Part shown: positions 50,943 through 60,863 of the stretch, in pieces
Layout of the letters: each line of letters begins with the position of its first letter
Numbering within the stretch: position 1 is the stretch's first letter
Assembly (NCBI RefSeq): GCF_032335695.1
Contig: NZ_JACTOJ010000016.1
Span: 1 to 64,000, forward strand
DNA: 64,000 nt
Direction: 5' to 3'
Source of the DNA: JACTOJ01 sp032335695
GTDB lineage: Bacteria; Bacillota; Clostridia; Clostridiales; Clostridiaceae
Notes under the pieces: model-generated
The model's input: only the letters and a program-made list of their open reading frames with translations
The model's database searches: none
Told to the model about the DNA's origin: nothing
Made by a program: the position numbers and the translations under genes

Positions 50943-53588
50943 ATGAAAAATATGAGTTTAAACGAAATAAGAGAAGAATATCTTAAATTTTTTGAAAGCA
51001 AAGGTCATTTAAGATTACCAAGCTTTCCACTAGTTCCACAAAATGATAAAGGCTTATTGCTGATAAATGCTGGTATGGCACCTATGAAAGCATACTTTAC
51101 TGGGCTTAAAAAACCGCCTAGAAGTAGAGTGACTACCTGTCAGAAGTGCATAAGAACTGGTGATATAGAAAATGTAGGCATAACTTCAAGACATGGTACT
51201 TTTTTTGAGATGTTAGGTAATTTCTCATTTGGAGACTACTTCAAAAAAGAAGTTATTCCATGGGCATGGGAGTTTATAACAGAGGTTCTGCAAATACCTA
51301 AAGAGAAATTATATGTTACTATATATATTGAAGATGATGAGGCTTTTGATATATGGACTGAGACTACTGATGTCGATCCTAAGAGAATATTTAGATTAGG
51401 AAAAGAAGATAATTTTTGGGAAATAGGACAAGGATCAGGTCCCTGCGGACCTTCCTCTGAAATACATTTTGACAGAGGAGAAGGTGCAGTAACAACTGTA
51501 GAAGAATTTGTAAAGTATGCAGATGAAGATAGAATAGTTGAATTTTGGAATTTAGTGTTTACTCAATTCGATAAAGATGAAAATGGGATTTATAATAAAT
51601 TATCTCATCCTAATATAGATACAGGTATGGGACTTGAAAGAATAGCTACAATAATGCAGGGAACTAACTCCATATTTGAAATAGATACTATAAGAGCTAT
51701 CTTAGATGAAGTATGCAAGGTTGCTTATGTAAATTACGGTGAGGACAAAAAGAATGATATATCCATAAGAATAATCACAGATCATGTAAGAAGTGTAACA
51801 TTCATGATTTGCGATGGTGTACTTCCTTCAAATGAAGGCAGAGGGTATGTGTTAAGAAGACTTCTAAGAAGAGCAGCAAGACATGGAAAATTGCTTGGAA
51901 TAGAAGGCACATTCCTTTACAATTTATGCGATATAGTTGTAGCAAATTCACAGGGTGCTTATCCTGAACTAAAAGAAAAGCTGGAATACATAAAGAGTAT
52001 CGTTAAATTAGAAGAAGAAAGATTTAATGAAACAATAGATTCAGGAATAAATATTCTAAATGATTATATAAAGGAAATAGAGAGTAATAGCTCAAAAATT
52101 TTAAGTGGCTTGCATGCTTTTAAACTATATGATACTTATGGATTTCCATTAGAATTAACTCAAGAAATATTAGAGGAAAAAGGGGTTACAGTTGATTTAG
52201 AGGGATTCAATAAGGAAATGAATGACCAAAGAGCAAGAGCAAGAAAAGCAAGAGGAGAATTTAATTATATGGGAAGTGAAGAAGGAGTTTTGAATAAAAT
52301 ACCTTCTCAATATAATACGCAGTTCGATGGCTATGAATCCATAAAAGAAAATTCAAAGGTTATAATACTTATAAACGGTAATGAGTTTGCTGAAAAACTT
52401 GAAAAAGGCGATGTAGGAGTATTGCTTACAGAAAAAACTCCATTTTATGCTGAAATGGGAGGCCAGGTTGGAGATAAGGGGATAGCTTATTCTGATAATT
52501 TTAAAGCAATAGTAACTGATTGCAAGAAAAATGTATCTGGTAAGACACTACACTTTGTAGAAATTCTAGAAGGAGAAGTGTGTATAGGAGAGGATATTAC
52601 TCTTGAAGTAGATGCAGTAAGAAGAGCAAATATAAGAAAAAATCACACAGCAACTCATATGCTTCAAGCTGCTCTAAAAGCTGTGATTGGAGAGCATGTT
52701 CACCAATCAGGATCATTAGTGGATGATGAAAAACTTAGGTTTGACTTTGCTCATTTTACAGCAGTTAGCGAAGAAGAACTTTCAAAGGTAGAGCAGCTTG
52801 TAAATGAGAATATCATGAAGGCAATTAATGTTGTTACAGAAGAGATGAGCATATCTGATGCGAAGGGAAAAGGTGCTACAGCATTATTTGATGAAAAATA
52901 TGGCGATGTGGTAAGGGTAGTTTCCGTAGGAGAATTCAGTATGGAGCTATGCGGTGGTACGCATGTATTTAATTCTGGTGAAATTGGAATGTTTAAGATA
53001 GTTTCAGAAAGTGGAGTAGCAGCAGGCGTAAGAAGAATAGAGGCTATTACAGGCTTTAACGTTCTTGCAAGCCTTAACGAGAAAATTAAAGAAATTAAGG
53101 AGATTTCTTCTTTGCTCAAAACAACTCCTAAGGATGTAATAAATAAGATAAATATTAATTTAAAGGAATTGAAAGAAAAAGAAAAAGAAATAATTCAGCT
53201 TAAGAAGGAAAAAAGTAAAGCAGCCGAAGCTGAAATTATAGGTAATGTGAAGGAAATAAAAGGCATTAAGTATATAAGCACTGTCATAGATAATTTAGAT
53301 CCAAATTCTCTAAGGGAGATGGGCGATAGGCTAAAGGATAATATAAAAGAAGGAATAGTTGTATTAGGTAGTGAATTTGAAGGAAAGGTTTCGATAGTTG
53401 CTATGGCTACTAAAGATGCTGTTTCTAAAGGAGTTCATTGCGGAAAACTTATAAAAGAGATATCCGCAATAGCTGGAGGAAGCGGTGGAGGAAGACCGGA
53501 TATGGCTCAAGCTGGCTGTAAGGACGCAGAAAAATTGATAGATGCTATTAACTATGTTGAGAAAGTCTTGGAAAGTTCCGTAAAATAA
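50943..53588 (+). CDS. alaS: Alanyl-tRNA synthetase
   Basis: 881 residues, full length. Catalytic domain (FFESKGHLRLPSFPLVP, INAGMAPMKAYFTG, GMGLERIA), editing domain zinc motifs (HTATHMLQAAL, CGGTHV) and C-Ala domain (GGSGGGRPDMAQAG). GGGAGG SD. Controlled by the T-box upstream. Confidence 0.98.
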   Translation: MKNMSLNEIREEYLKFFESKGHLRLPSFPLVPQNDKGLLLINAGMAPMKAYFTGLKKPPRSRVTTCQKCIRTGDIENVGITSRHGTFFEMLGNFSFGDYFKKEVIPWAWEFITEVLQIPKEKLYVTIYIEDDEAFDIWTETTDVDPKRIFRLGKEDNFWEIGQGSGPCGPSSEIHFDRGEGAVTTVEEFVKYADEDRIVEFWNLVFTQFDKDENGIYNKLSHPNIDTGMGLERIATIMQGTNSIFEIDTIRAILDEVCKVAYVNYGEDKKNDISIRIITDHVRSVTFMICDGVLPSNEGRGYVLRRLLRRAARHGKLLGIEGTFLYNLCDIVVANSQGAYPELKEKLEYIKSIVKLEEERFNETIDSGINILNDYIKEIESNSSKILSGLHAFKLYDTYGFPLELTQEILEEKGVTVDLEGFNKEMNDQRARARKARGEFNYMGSEEGVLNKIPSQYNTQFDGYESIKENSKVIILINGNEFAEKLEKGDVGVLLTEKTPFYAEMGGQVGDKGIAYSDNFKAIVTDCKKNVSGKTLHFVEILEGEVCIGEDITLEVDAVRRANIRKNHTATHMLQAALKAVIGEHVHQSGSLVDDEKLRFDFAHFTAVSEEELSKVEQLVNENIMKAINVVTEEMSISDAKGKGATALFDEKYGDVVRVVSVGEFSMELCGGTHVFNSGEIGMFKIVSESGVAAGVRRIEAITGFNVLASLNEKIKEIKEISSLLKTTPKDVINKININLKELKEKEKEIIQLKKEKSKAAEAEIIGNVKEIKGIKYISTVIDNLDPNSLREMGDRLKDNIKEGIVVLGSEFEGKVSIVAMATKDAVSKGVHCGKLIKEISAIAGGSGGGRPDMAQAGCKDAEKLIDAINYVEKVLESSVK

Positions 53589-53780
53589 ATGTATACTTTT
53601 ATTAAAAATTAGATTATAATATAATTAATAGATAAATGGCATGATTACATTATAAATATTGATGGAAATAAAACAATATTTATAAGCTGATTTATTAGAT
53701 GTGATTATATGCTAATATGCGATGATATGTACATTGATACAATGCTTATATAATATGACCTTAGCTAAAATATAATAGCA

Positions 53781-53827
53781 AGGGGGTGTAGACTGTAGAA
53801 TATAATATTTTCTACAGAAACATTATG
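53781..53827 (+). promoter_or_regulatory. ireB ribosome-binding region with hairpin between SD and ATG
   Basis: The only strong SD, AGGGGGTG (53781-53788), is 36 nt before the ATG (53825). Between them CTGTAGAA (53793-53800) and TTCTACAG (53810-53817) form an 8-bp hairpin. Folding would bring SD and ATG to an effective gap of about 11 nt. No alternative in-frame start lies nearer: an in-frame TAG is at 53789. Confidence 0.55.
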
Positions 53828-54079
53828 GATAATAAACAAAATACTATGCAATTTAATTTAATAAGCGATAAAAGGGATTTAACGAAGGCTATACTAACGC
53901 AAGTATATGATTCACTAAAGGAAAAAGGATACAATCCAGTGAATCAGCTAGTAGGATATCTAATCTCAGGAGATCCTACATATATTACGAATTATAATGG
54001 TGCAAGAGCTTTGGTTCGTAAACTTGAAAGAGATGAGATTCTAGAAGAAGTATTAAAATCTTATTTAGGTATAAAATAA
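53825..54079 (+). CDS. ireB: IreB-family regulatory phosphoprotein
   Basis: 84 residues, matching the UPF0297/YrzL/IreB family throughout (LISDKRDLTKAILTQVYDSL, GYLISGDPTYITNYNGAR). In Enterococcus IreB is phosphorylated by the kinase IreK and affects cephalosporin resistance. It heads the conserved clostridial string ireB-ruvX-DUF1292-fur. Its start region is structured. Terminator follows directly. Confidence 0.92.
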   Translation: MDNKQNTMQFNLISDKRDLTKAILTQVYDSLKEKGYNPVNQLVGYLISGDPTYITNYNGARALVRKLERDEILEEVLKSYLGIK

Positions 54080-54080
54080 G

Positions 54081-54106
54081 AATGCCCTTTACGGGCATTT
54101 TTATTT
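54081..54106 (+). terminator. Terminator after ireB
   Basis: AATGCCC (54081-54087) and GGGCATT (54093-54099), 5-nt loop, then TTTATTTT. Confidence 0.88.
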
Positions 54107-54265
54107 TCCGGTGATATTTTAAATTTAAGTTAAATTATTATTTATGCATTATCAAAGATAATTTATAACTATTATTTTTGAAAAATTCACTTTTTACATA
54201 AGAAATATAGATTTAAATTTTGCAAAGCTGCCTGATTTCAGCTTAATAAGAAATGGAGAGGTTTT

Positions 54266-54715
54266 ATGCGTATACTTGGACTTGATGTTGGTGAAAAAAC
54301 TATAGGAGTTGCAATAAGTGATCCTTTAGGAATAACCGCTCAAGGAATAACAACGATAAAGAGAAAAGGTGTGAAAGCTGATATTAATGAAATCGGAAAA
54401 TACGTAAGTGAGTATGGGTGCAGCAAGATAGTAGTTGGATTACCTAAAAATATGAACGGATCTATAGGTCCTTCTGGAGAGAGGATTATTAATTTTTCGG
54501 AAAAAATTAAATTTGAGTTAAATATAGAAATTGAAATGTGGGATGAAAGATTAACTACAGTAGCGGCTCATAGAGTTATGTTAGAGGGAGATCTTTCTAG
54601 AAGCAAAAGAAAAAAGATAGTGGATAAATTAGCTGCAATGTACATATTACAAGGATATCTAGACAAACTACAATTTAGTAGTAAAAATAACGTTGCTAAT
54701 AATGAAAGCGAGTAA
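54266..54715 (+). CDS. ruvX: RuvX/YqgF-type nuclease
   Basis: 149 residues of the RNase H-like YqgF family. ILGLDVGEKTIGVAISD with the catalytic Asp near the N-terminus, VVGLPKNMNGSIG, and MWDERLTTVAA. Roles proposed are 16S rRNA processing and Holliday junction resolution. GAGAGG SD. The 159-nt gap before it holds nothing else I recognise. Confidence 0.93.
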   Translation: MRILGLDVGEKTIGVAISDPLGITAQGITTIKRKGVKADINEIGKYVSEYGCSKIVVGLPKNMNGSIGPSGERIINFSEKIKFELNIEIEMWDERLTTVAAHRVMLEGDLSRSKRKKIVDKLAAMYILQGYLDKLQFSSKNNVANNESE

Positions 54716-54750
54716 AGCTTGCTTATTAAGATAAATTAGGAGGCGATAAT

Positions 54751-55011
54751 TTGGAAAATGAATTTGAATCAATAGTTTTAAAAGATGAAGATGGCGTAGA
54801 GAATGAATTTGATGTGATTGCTAAATTTGACATTGAAGACAAAGAATATGTAATATTAGCTCCAGTTGATGGAGAAGATGATGAAGCGGTGGCCTTTCGT
54901 ATGGAAAAAGGTGAAAATGACGAATATACATTTTCAGTCATTGAGGACGATGCGGAATTTGAGATGGTTAATGAAGCATATTATACTCTTTTTCAGGATG
55001 AAGAAGAGTAA
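54751..55011 (+). CDS. DUF1292 protein (YrzB-like)
   Basis: 86 residues, very acidic, with the DUF1292 core VIAKFDIEDKEYVILAPVDGEDDEAVAFR. TTG start at 54751 behind GGAGG. It lies between ruvX and fur, its usual place in Firmicutes. Function unknown. Confidence 0.9.
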   Translation: MENEFESIVLKDEDGVENEFDVIAKFDIEDKEYVILAPVDGEDDEAVAFRMEKGENDEYTFSVIEDDAEFEMVNEAYYTLFQDEEE

Positions 55012-55041
55012 TACTTATAATTTTTAGAAGAGGTTAAATAT

Positions 55042-55494
55042 ATGAATAAGCATGCTGATGAAGTAAATAAATTAAAAGATGTCTTAAAGGAAAAAGGCTA
55101 TAAGCTTACTCCTCAAAGAAGAGCTATAGTTGATATGATTGTCAGCAGTGAAGGGAAACATTTAACGGCAGAAGAGATTTATGATCTCGTTAAAGTAGAA
55201 TGTCCAGAAATAGGTCTTGCTACAGTTTATAGAACTATAGTTTTGCTTGAAGAGATGGGCGTAATAAGTAGATTAGATTTAGGAGATAATTGCAGCAGGT
55301 ATGAATTGGTGCATGAGGAAGAAAATCACCAACATCATCATTTAATATGTACTGTTTGCAATAAGGTTATAGAAGTTGAGGGAGACTTGTTGGAGTCTTT
55401 GGAAGAAAATATTGAAGAAAAATATAAATTTAAAATAAAAAATCACAGTGTTAAATTCTACGGAATTTGCAGTGAGTGCGCAAAGAAAGAATGA
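55042..55494 (+). CDS. fur: Fur-family metalloregulator
   Basis: 150 residues. Winged HTH (GYKLTPQRRAIVDMI, GLATVYRTIVLLEEMGVI), metal-binding HHHLICTVCNK and a second CxxC (CSEC) for structural zinc. The position after DUF1292 and overall form suggest Fur, but PerR and Zur share this layout. Possible targets in this window are the kor promoter box (11251) and a weaker one at 3620. AGAGG SD. Confidence 0.9.
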   Translation: MNKHADEVNKLKDVLKEKGYKLTPQRRAIVDMIVSSEGKHLTAEEIYDLVKVECPEIGLATVYRTIVLLEEMGVISRLDLGDNCSRYELVHEEENHQHHHLICTVCNKVIEVEGDLLESLEENIEEKYKFKIKNHSVKFYGICSECAKKE

Positions 55495-55512
55495 TATAAG
55501 GAGGATGATTGA

Positions 55513-57180
55513 ATGAGGAGGGAGAAAGATAAAATAAAAATAATTCCCCTCGGAGGATTAAATGAGATAGGAAAAAATCTTACTGTTATCGAGTATAAAG
55601 ATGAGATAATAGTAATTGATTGTGGATTGAAGTTTCCTGATGAGGAAATGTTCGGAGTTGATCTTGTTATTCCAGACGTGAGTTATTTAACAAAAAATAT
55701 TGAAAAGGTGAAGGGTATATTTTTAACCCACGCCCATGAAGACCATATAGGAGCTCTTCCATATGTTCTTAAACAAGTGAATGTGCCTGTATATGGTACT
55801 AAGCTTACATTAGGCATAGTGGAAATTAAACTAAAGGAACATGGCCTTTTGAGTACTACTGAATTAGTAAGAATCAAGCCTAAAGATATAGTTAAACTCG
55901 ATAATATGGCTATAGAGTTCATTAAGACTAACCACAGCATAGCTGATTCAGTGGCTATTGCAGTACACACACCATCTGGTGTTATACTTCACACAGGAGA
56001 TTTTAAAATTGATTACACTCCTATTGATGGAGAAGTCGCTGATTTAGCAAGGTTTGCGGAGCTTGGTAAAAAGGGAGTATTGGCTATGCTAGCAGATAGC
56101 ACCAATGTGGAAAGACCCGGATATACCATGTCTGAAAGTACAGTTGGAGAAACCTTTGACAGACTTTTAGCTAATGCAACGGGCAGAGTAATAGTAGCTA
56201 CATTTGCTTCAAATATTCATAGAATTCAACAGATAATGACTGCTAGTGCAAAGTATGGAAGAAAAGTGGCTGTTTCTGGTAGAAGCATGGAGAATATAGT
56301 TGCCGTGGCTATGGAATTGGGATATATAGAAGTCGGTAAAGATGACTTCATAAGTATAGACTCAATAAATAAATATCCGCCAGAAAAAATAACCATAATC
56401 ACTACTGGAAGTCAAGGAGAAGCTATGTCGGCTCTTTCTAGAATGGCTAGTAATGAACATAAAAAAGTTAATATAATTGAAGGTGACATGGTTATAATAT
56501 CTGCCAGCCCAATTCCTGGAAATGAAAAATTTATTTCTAGGGTTATAAATCTTTTATTTAAAAAGGGCGCAAATGTTATATATGAAGCATTAGCTGATGT
56601 ACATGTATCTGGCCATGCTTGTCAAGAGGAATTGAAACTCATGCATGCACTTGTTAAGCCTAGATTTTTTATTCCAGTGCATGGGGAATATAGACATTTA
56701 AAGCAGCATGGTGAACTTGCTGTAAAGCTTGGAATGAATAGAAATAATATTATATTAGCTGATAATGGCGATGTTATTGAAGTGAGCAGAGAAGGCATTA
56801 AAAAGAGTTCTACTGTTGCTTCTGGTCATGTATTTGTAGATGGTCTTGGAATAGGAGATGTTGGTAATATAGTATTAAGAGACAGAAAGCATCTATCTCA
56901 AGACGGAATACTTACCGTTGTTGTCACTATTGAAAAAGAATCAGGTAATGTTATAGCAGGACCAGACATAATATCCAGAGGATTCGTTTATGTAAGAGAA
57001 TCCGAAGATTTAATGGAAGAAGCTAGAGTAATTGTAAAAGATGCACTTAAAGAATGTGAAGAAAAGCATATAACTGATTGGGCTACCATAAAGAGTACAA
57101 TAAAGGATGCTTTAAGAAACTTCTTATATGAAAAAACTAAACGAAAACCTATGATTCTACCGATAATAATGGAAATATAA
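55513..57180 (+). CDS. rnj: Ribonuclease J
   Basis: 555 residues. Beta-lactamase domain with HAHEDH (73-78), then the beta-CASP region (GRSMENIVAVAMELG, SGHACQEELKLMHALVKP, PVHGEYRHL) and the C-terminal dimerisation domain. It is a 5'-3' exo- and endonuclease acting on mRNA and rRNA in Firmicutes. 18 nt after fur, AGGAGG SD. Confidence 0.95.
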   Translation: MRREKDKIKIIPLGGLNEIGKNLTVIEYKDEIIVIDCGLKFPDEEMFGVDLVIPDVSYLTKNIEKVKGIFLTHAHEDHIGALPYVLKQVNVPVYGTKLTLGIVEIKLKEHGLLSTTELVRIKPKDIVKLDNMAIEFIKTNHSIADSVAIAVHTPSGVILHTGDFKIDYTPIDGEVADLARFAELGKKGVLAMLADSTNVERPGYTMSESTVGETFDRLLANATGRVIVATFASNIHRIQQIMTASAKYGRKVAVSGRSMENIVAVAMELGYIEVGKDDFISIDSINKYPPEKITIITTGSQGEAMSALSRMASNEHKKVNIIEGDMVIISASPIPGNEKFISRVINLLFKKGANVIYEALADVHVSGHACQEELKLMHALVKPRFFIPVHGEYRHLKQHGELAVKLGMNRNNIILADNGDVIEVSREGIKKSSTVASGHVFVDGLGIGDVGNIVLRDRKHLSQDGILTVVVTIEKESGNVIAGPDIISRGFVYVRESEDLMEEARVIVKDALKECEEKHITDWATIKSTIKDALRNFLYEKTKRKPMILPIIMEI

Positions 57181-57222
57181 TGTTTTATATTACCGAATAT
57201 TATCAAATAAAGTTTTAAAAAG

Positions 57223-57251
57223 TTGACAAGAGTATTGTCTAGCATTAGAAT
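57223..57251 (+). promoter_or_regulatory. typA promoter
   Basis: TTGACA (57223-57228), 17 nt, TAGAAT (57246-57251): near-consensus SigA promoter. Confidence 0.8.
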
Positions 57252-57266
57252 AATTATGGTTAAGCT

Positions 57267-57299
57267 AAAATTGGATACTTCGTATCCAATTTTATTTTA
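57267..57299 (+). terminator. Terminator-like hairpin at 5' end of typA leader
   Basis: AAAATTGGATAC (57267-57278) and GTATCCAATTTT (57282-57293), 3-nt loop, then ATTTTAA. It begins only about 10 nt after the predicted start of the typA transcript, so it may end the rnj transcript, attenuate typA, or stabilise its 5' end. Confidence 0.7.
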
Positions 57300-57329
57300 A
57301 CAAAAAACAAATTCCATTTGGAGGTTTAT

Positions 57330-59147
57330 ATGAATAGATACGTAAGAGAAGATATAAGGAATATAGCTATAATTGCCCACGTAGATCATGGTAAGACTAC
57401 ATTGGTAGATGCATTGCTTAAACAAAGTAATGTGTTTAGAAGCAATGAGAAAGTAGCAGAAAGGGTAATGGATTCAAATGATCTTGAAAGAGAAAGAGGA
57501 ATAACTATCCTTTCTAAAAATACTGCAGTTAACTATGATGGCATTAAGATAAATATAGTTGATACCCCTGGACATGCTGATTTTGGCGGAGAGGTTGAAA
57601 GAGTACTCAAGCTTGTAGATAGTGTACTTTTAGTAGTTGATGCTTATGAAGGAACTATGCCTCAGACTAAATTTGTTCTTAAAAAGGCTTTGGAACTTGG
57701 ATTAAAACCAATAGTTGTAATTAACAAAATAGACAGACCTGATGCAAGACCTCAGGAAGTAATTGACGAAGTTTTAGATTTATTTATTGAACTTGGTGCA
57801 GATGATGATCAATTAGATTTTCCTGTTATATATGCATCTGCAAGAGAAGGATATGCTAAAGATGAATTGGCACAGGAAAGTGAAACAATGGAACCTTTAT
57901 TTAGATGTATAATAAACCATGTACAGCCACCAGAAGGTGACATCGATGGACCTCTTCAAATGCTTATAACTACTATAGATTCTAATGAATATGTAGGAAG
58001 AATAGGAATAGGAAGAATAGAGAGAGGAACTATAAAGAAAAATCAAAATGCTGTACTCATCCAAAGGGATGGAACAAAAAATAATGTAAAAGTAGCTAAT
58101 TTGTATGTTTATAATGGTTTAAAAAGAGTAGATGTAACCGAGGCTTCTTTAGGCGATATCGTAGCAGTAAGCGGTATAGGAGATGTAAATATAGGAGAAA
58201 CATTAGCTGACTCTTCAAATCCAGAAGCATTACCATTTGTTGATATAGATGAACCTACATTAAACATGAACTTTATGGTTAATGACTCTCCTTTTGCAGG
58301 ACAAGAAGGCGAATTTGTTACTTCAAGACATTTAAGAGACAGATTATTAAAGGAACTTGAAACCAATGTAAGCTTAAGAGTAGAAGAACTATCACCAGAT
58401 TGCTTCAAAGTAAGTGGAAGAGGTGAACTTCATCTTTCTGTACTTATTGAAACTATGAGAAGAGAAGGCTATGAAATTCAAGTTTCGAAACCTAGTGTTA
58501 TCTTTAAAGAAGAGAACGGCAAGAAAATGGAGCCTATGGAATACCTTACTATAGACGTTCCAGAAGAATTTGTTGGAGCTGTAATTCAGAAGCTAGGACC
58601 TAGAAAAGGCGAAATGGTTAATATGACTTCTGCTATAAACGGATATACAAGAATAGAATTTATAATTCCAGCAAGAGGTATTATTGGATTCAGAAGCGAA
58701 TTTATGACTGATACTAAAGGTAATGGAATAATGAATCATGTTTTTGAAGGTTACGATGAATATAAAGGTGAGATAAGCCAGAGAACTAGAGGCTCACTAG
58801 TAGTATTTGAATCAGGAGAAGCTATAACTTACGGGCTTTTCAACGCTCAAGAGAGAGGAACTCTGTTTATAGGACCAGGAACTCCTGTTTATGCAGGAAT
58901 GATCGCAGGAGAGTGTTCAAGAGCTGACGATATAGAAGTTAATGTATGCAAGAAGAAGCATCTTTCTAATACACGTTCTTCAAGCGCTGATGAATCGTTA
59001 AGACTTGTACCTATTACAGAAATGTCACTAGAACAATGTCTAGAATTCATTGCAAATGATGAATTAGTAGAAGTAACTCCTAAGAATGTAAGAATGAGAA
59101 AAAGAATATTAAATGCTGATATGAGAAAGAAAGCAGCTAGAAAATAA
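57330..59147 (+). CDS. typA: Ribosome-associated GTPase TypA/BipA
   Basis: 605 residues. G1 AHVDHGKTT (16-24), DTPGHADFGGEVERV and NKIDRPDARP, with EF-G-like later domains and the BipA C-terminus (LRLVPITEMSLEQCLEFI). It aids 50S assembly and growth under stress. The ATG at 57330 follows GGAGG; an in-frame TTG 12 nt upstream overlaps the SD. Leads typA-mltG-trmR-trhP. Confidence 0.97.
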   Translation: MNRYVREDIRNIAIIAHVDHGKTTLVDALLKQSNVFRSNEKVAERVMDSNDLERERGITILSKNTAVNYDGIKINIVDTPGHADFGGEVERVLKLVDSVLLVVDAYEGTMPQTKFVLKKALELGLKPIVVINKIDRPDARPQEVIDEVLDLFIELGADDDQLDFPVIYASAREGYAKDELAQESETMEPLFRCIINHVQPPEGDIDGPLQMLITTIDSNEYVGRIGIGRIERGTIKKNQNAVLIQRDGTKNNVKVANLYVYNGLKRVDVTEASLGDIVAVSGIGDVNIGETLADSSNPEALPFVDIDEPTLNMNFMVNDSPFAGQEGEFVTSRHLRDRLLKELETNVSLRVEELSPDCFKVSGRGELHLSVLIETMRREGYEIQVSKPSVIFKEENGKKMEPMEYLTIDVPEEFVGAVIQKLGPRKGEMVNMTSAINGYTRIEFIIPARGIIGFRSEFMTDTKGNGIMNHVFEGYDEYKGEISQRTRGSLVVFESGEAITYGLFNAQERGTLFIGPGTPVYAGMIAGECSRADDIEVNVCKKKHLSNTRSSSADESLRLVPITEMSLEQCLEFIANDELVEVTPKNVRMRKRILNADMRKKAARK

Positions 59148-59170
59148 TCCTAGGGGCGGGGGGATAAAAA

Positions 59171-60190
59171 TTGAAAAAGTTGCTTAGATGGATTGTATGC
59201 ACTTGGTTAGTTTTAACAATTATTGTAGTGGCATCAATGGTTTATTACAAAGGCGTAATTAATCATCCATTAAAGATAAGTAAGCAGGAAAAATTCACTA
59301 TAAAACAGGGACAAAGTGTTAGCAGTGTTATAGATGATTTGGCAGATAAAGGCAAAATAAAAAGTGCTTTATTATTAAAACTATATATAAAGACTAATAG
59401 CCAGAATATAGTATTAAATCCGGGTGATTTTGATATAAATCCTAATATGAATGTTGCAGCTTTAGTAAAATCTATGTCAAATAGCAAGGATCCTAATATG
59501 GTAAAAATAACAATCCCAGAAGGCTATACAGTGGAAAAGATCGCTGAGATACTAGATGAAAAAGGAATAATCAAAAAAAATGATTTTTTACAGAGCTGTA
59601 AAAGTTATGCCTTACCTTCTTATATAAGCAATAATCCTAATAAAAAATACGCTTTGGAAGGATATTTATTTCCTGCCACCTATGAATTTAAAAAGGGGTC
59701 CCTTGGTAAAAATGTAATAGATAAGATGATTGAAACATTTGAAGCAAATATGAAAGTTATTGCTAAAGAATGCAATGCTAATATAAGCGAATCTGATTAT
59801 GAAAAATTGGTTACCATGGCATCCATAGTTGAAGGAGAAATAAAGGCTGATGATGAAAGACCAATAGCATCATCAGTATTTTACAACAGATTAAAAATTA
59901 ATATGAAATTAGAGTCCTGTGCTACTGTAGAGTATGCTATAGGACAGCATAAAGATGTATTATCTGAAAGTGATTATAAATTCAATTCACCATTTAATAC
60001 ATATAAAGTATCAGGTCTTCCAGCAGGACCTATCTGCAGTCCAGGAAAAGCTTCTTTGATGGCTGCCATAAATCCCGCTGATACAAAGTATTTATATTTT
60101 GTATCCAAAAATGACGGTACCCATGAATTTAATGAAACCTTTGAAGCACACAATAAGGCTGTACAAAAATATCAGAGCAAGAATAAGTAG
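59171..60190 (+). CDS. mltG: Endolytic transglycosylase MltG
   Basis: 339 residues. One N-terminal membrane helix, a LysM-like region, then the YceG domain with catalytic Glu221 in MASIVEGE and the LPAGPICSPG motif. It cuts growing glycan strands at the membrane. TTG start at 59171 behind GGGGGG. 23 nt after typA. Confidence 0.95.
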   Translation: MKKLLRWIVCTWLVLTIIVVASMVYYKGVINHPLKISKQEKFTIKQGQSVSSVIDDLADKGKIKSALLLKLYIKTNSQNIVLNPGDFDINPNMNVAALVKSMSNSKDPNMVKITIPEGYTVEKIAEILDEKGIIKKNDFLQSCKSYALPSYISNNPNKKYALEGYLFPATYEFKKGSLGKNVIDKMIETFEANMKVIAKECNANISESDYEKLVTMASIVEGEIKADDERPIASSVFYNRLKINMKLESCATVEYAIGQHKDVLSESDYKFNSPFNTYKVSGLPAGPICSPGKASLMAAINPADTKYLYFVSKNDGTHEFNETFEAHNKAVQKYQSKNK

Positions 60191-60212
60191 CTATAATGTG
60201 GAGGAATAAAAA

Positions 60213-60863
60213 ATGAGCAACATTACCTATGATTATATGGAAGAATATATACAATCCTTAATCCCTGAACATGAAGGTCAATTAAAAGAATTAGAACAAT
60301 ATGCATTGGAAAATGCTGTTCCAATAATCCATAAGGAAGTTGCCAATTTTTTAAAATTCATGATAAATATGAAAAAACCCGTTAAGATATTGGAACTTGG
60401 AACGGCCATTGGATATTCCTCCATAATTATGTCTCTTTCTAGTAAAAATATAGAGAGAATTGATACTATAGAAAGAGATGAAAAGATGATAAAGCTGGCA
60501 GAAGAAAATATAAAAAAAGCAGATAAGCAAAATATAATTAACGTCATACAGGGAGATTGTATAGAGGTTCTAGAAAAACTTGAGGACAAATATGACTTGA
60601 TTTTTATGGATGCAGGAAAAGGTCATTATAATCATTTTCTTCCAAATTGCTTAAGAGTTATGAAACATGATGGAATAATTATTGCGGACAATGCACTATA
60701 TAAAGGTATGGTGGCATCAAAAGATTTAGTTATAAGAAGGAAAATAACTATAGTAAAAAGAATGAAACAATATTTAAATATGATAAGCAAGGATAATGAT
60801 TTGATTACCTCAGTTATTCCAATGGGTGATGGCATTGCAATAACAAAAAGGAGAGAAAATTAA
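60213..60863 (+). CDS. trmR: tRNA 5-hydroxyuridine methyltransferase TrmR
   Basis: 216 residues of the class I O-methyltransferase family. SAM site ILELGTAIGYSSIIM, then DTIERDEKM, VIQGDCIEVL and FMDAGKGHYNHF. In B. subtilis the homologue YrrM (TrmR) methylates 5-hydroxyuridine at tRNA position 34. The neighbour trhP makes that hydroxyuridine, and mltG precedes it as in Bacillus, which supports the call. Overlaps trhP by one base. Confidence 0.9.
   Translation: MSNITYDYMEEYIQSLIPEHEGQLKELEQYALENAVPIIHKEVANFLKFMINMKKPVKILELGTAIGYSSIIMSLSSKNIERIDTIERDEKMIKLAEENIKKADKQNIINVIQGDCIEVLEKLEDKYDLIFMDAGKGHYNHFLPNCLRVMKHDGIIIADNALYKGMVASKDLVIRRKITIVKRMKQYLNMISKDNDLITSVIPMGDGIAITKRREN

Noticed and set aside
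53734..53754. Promoter TTGATA...TATAAT before ireB
   Set aside because: The spacer is only 9 nt; no acceptable -35 lies 16-18 nt from the TATAAT.
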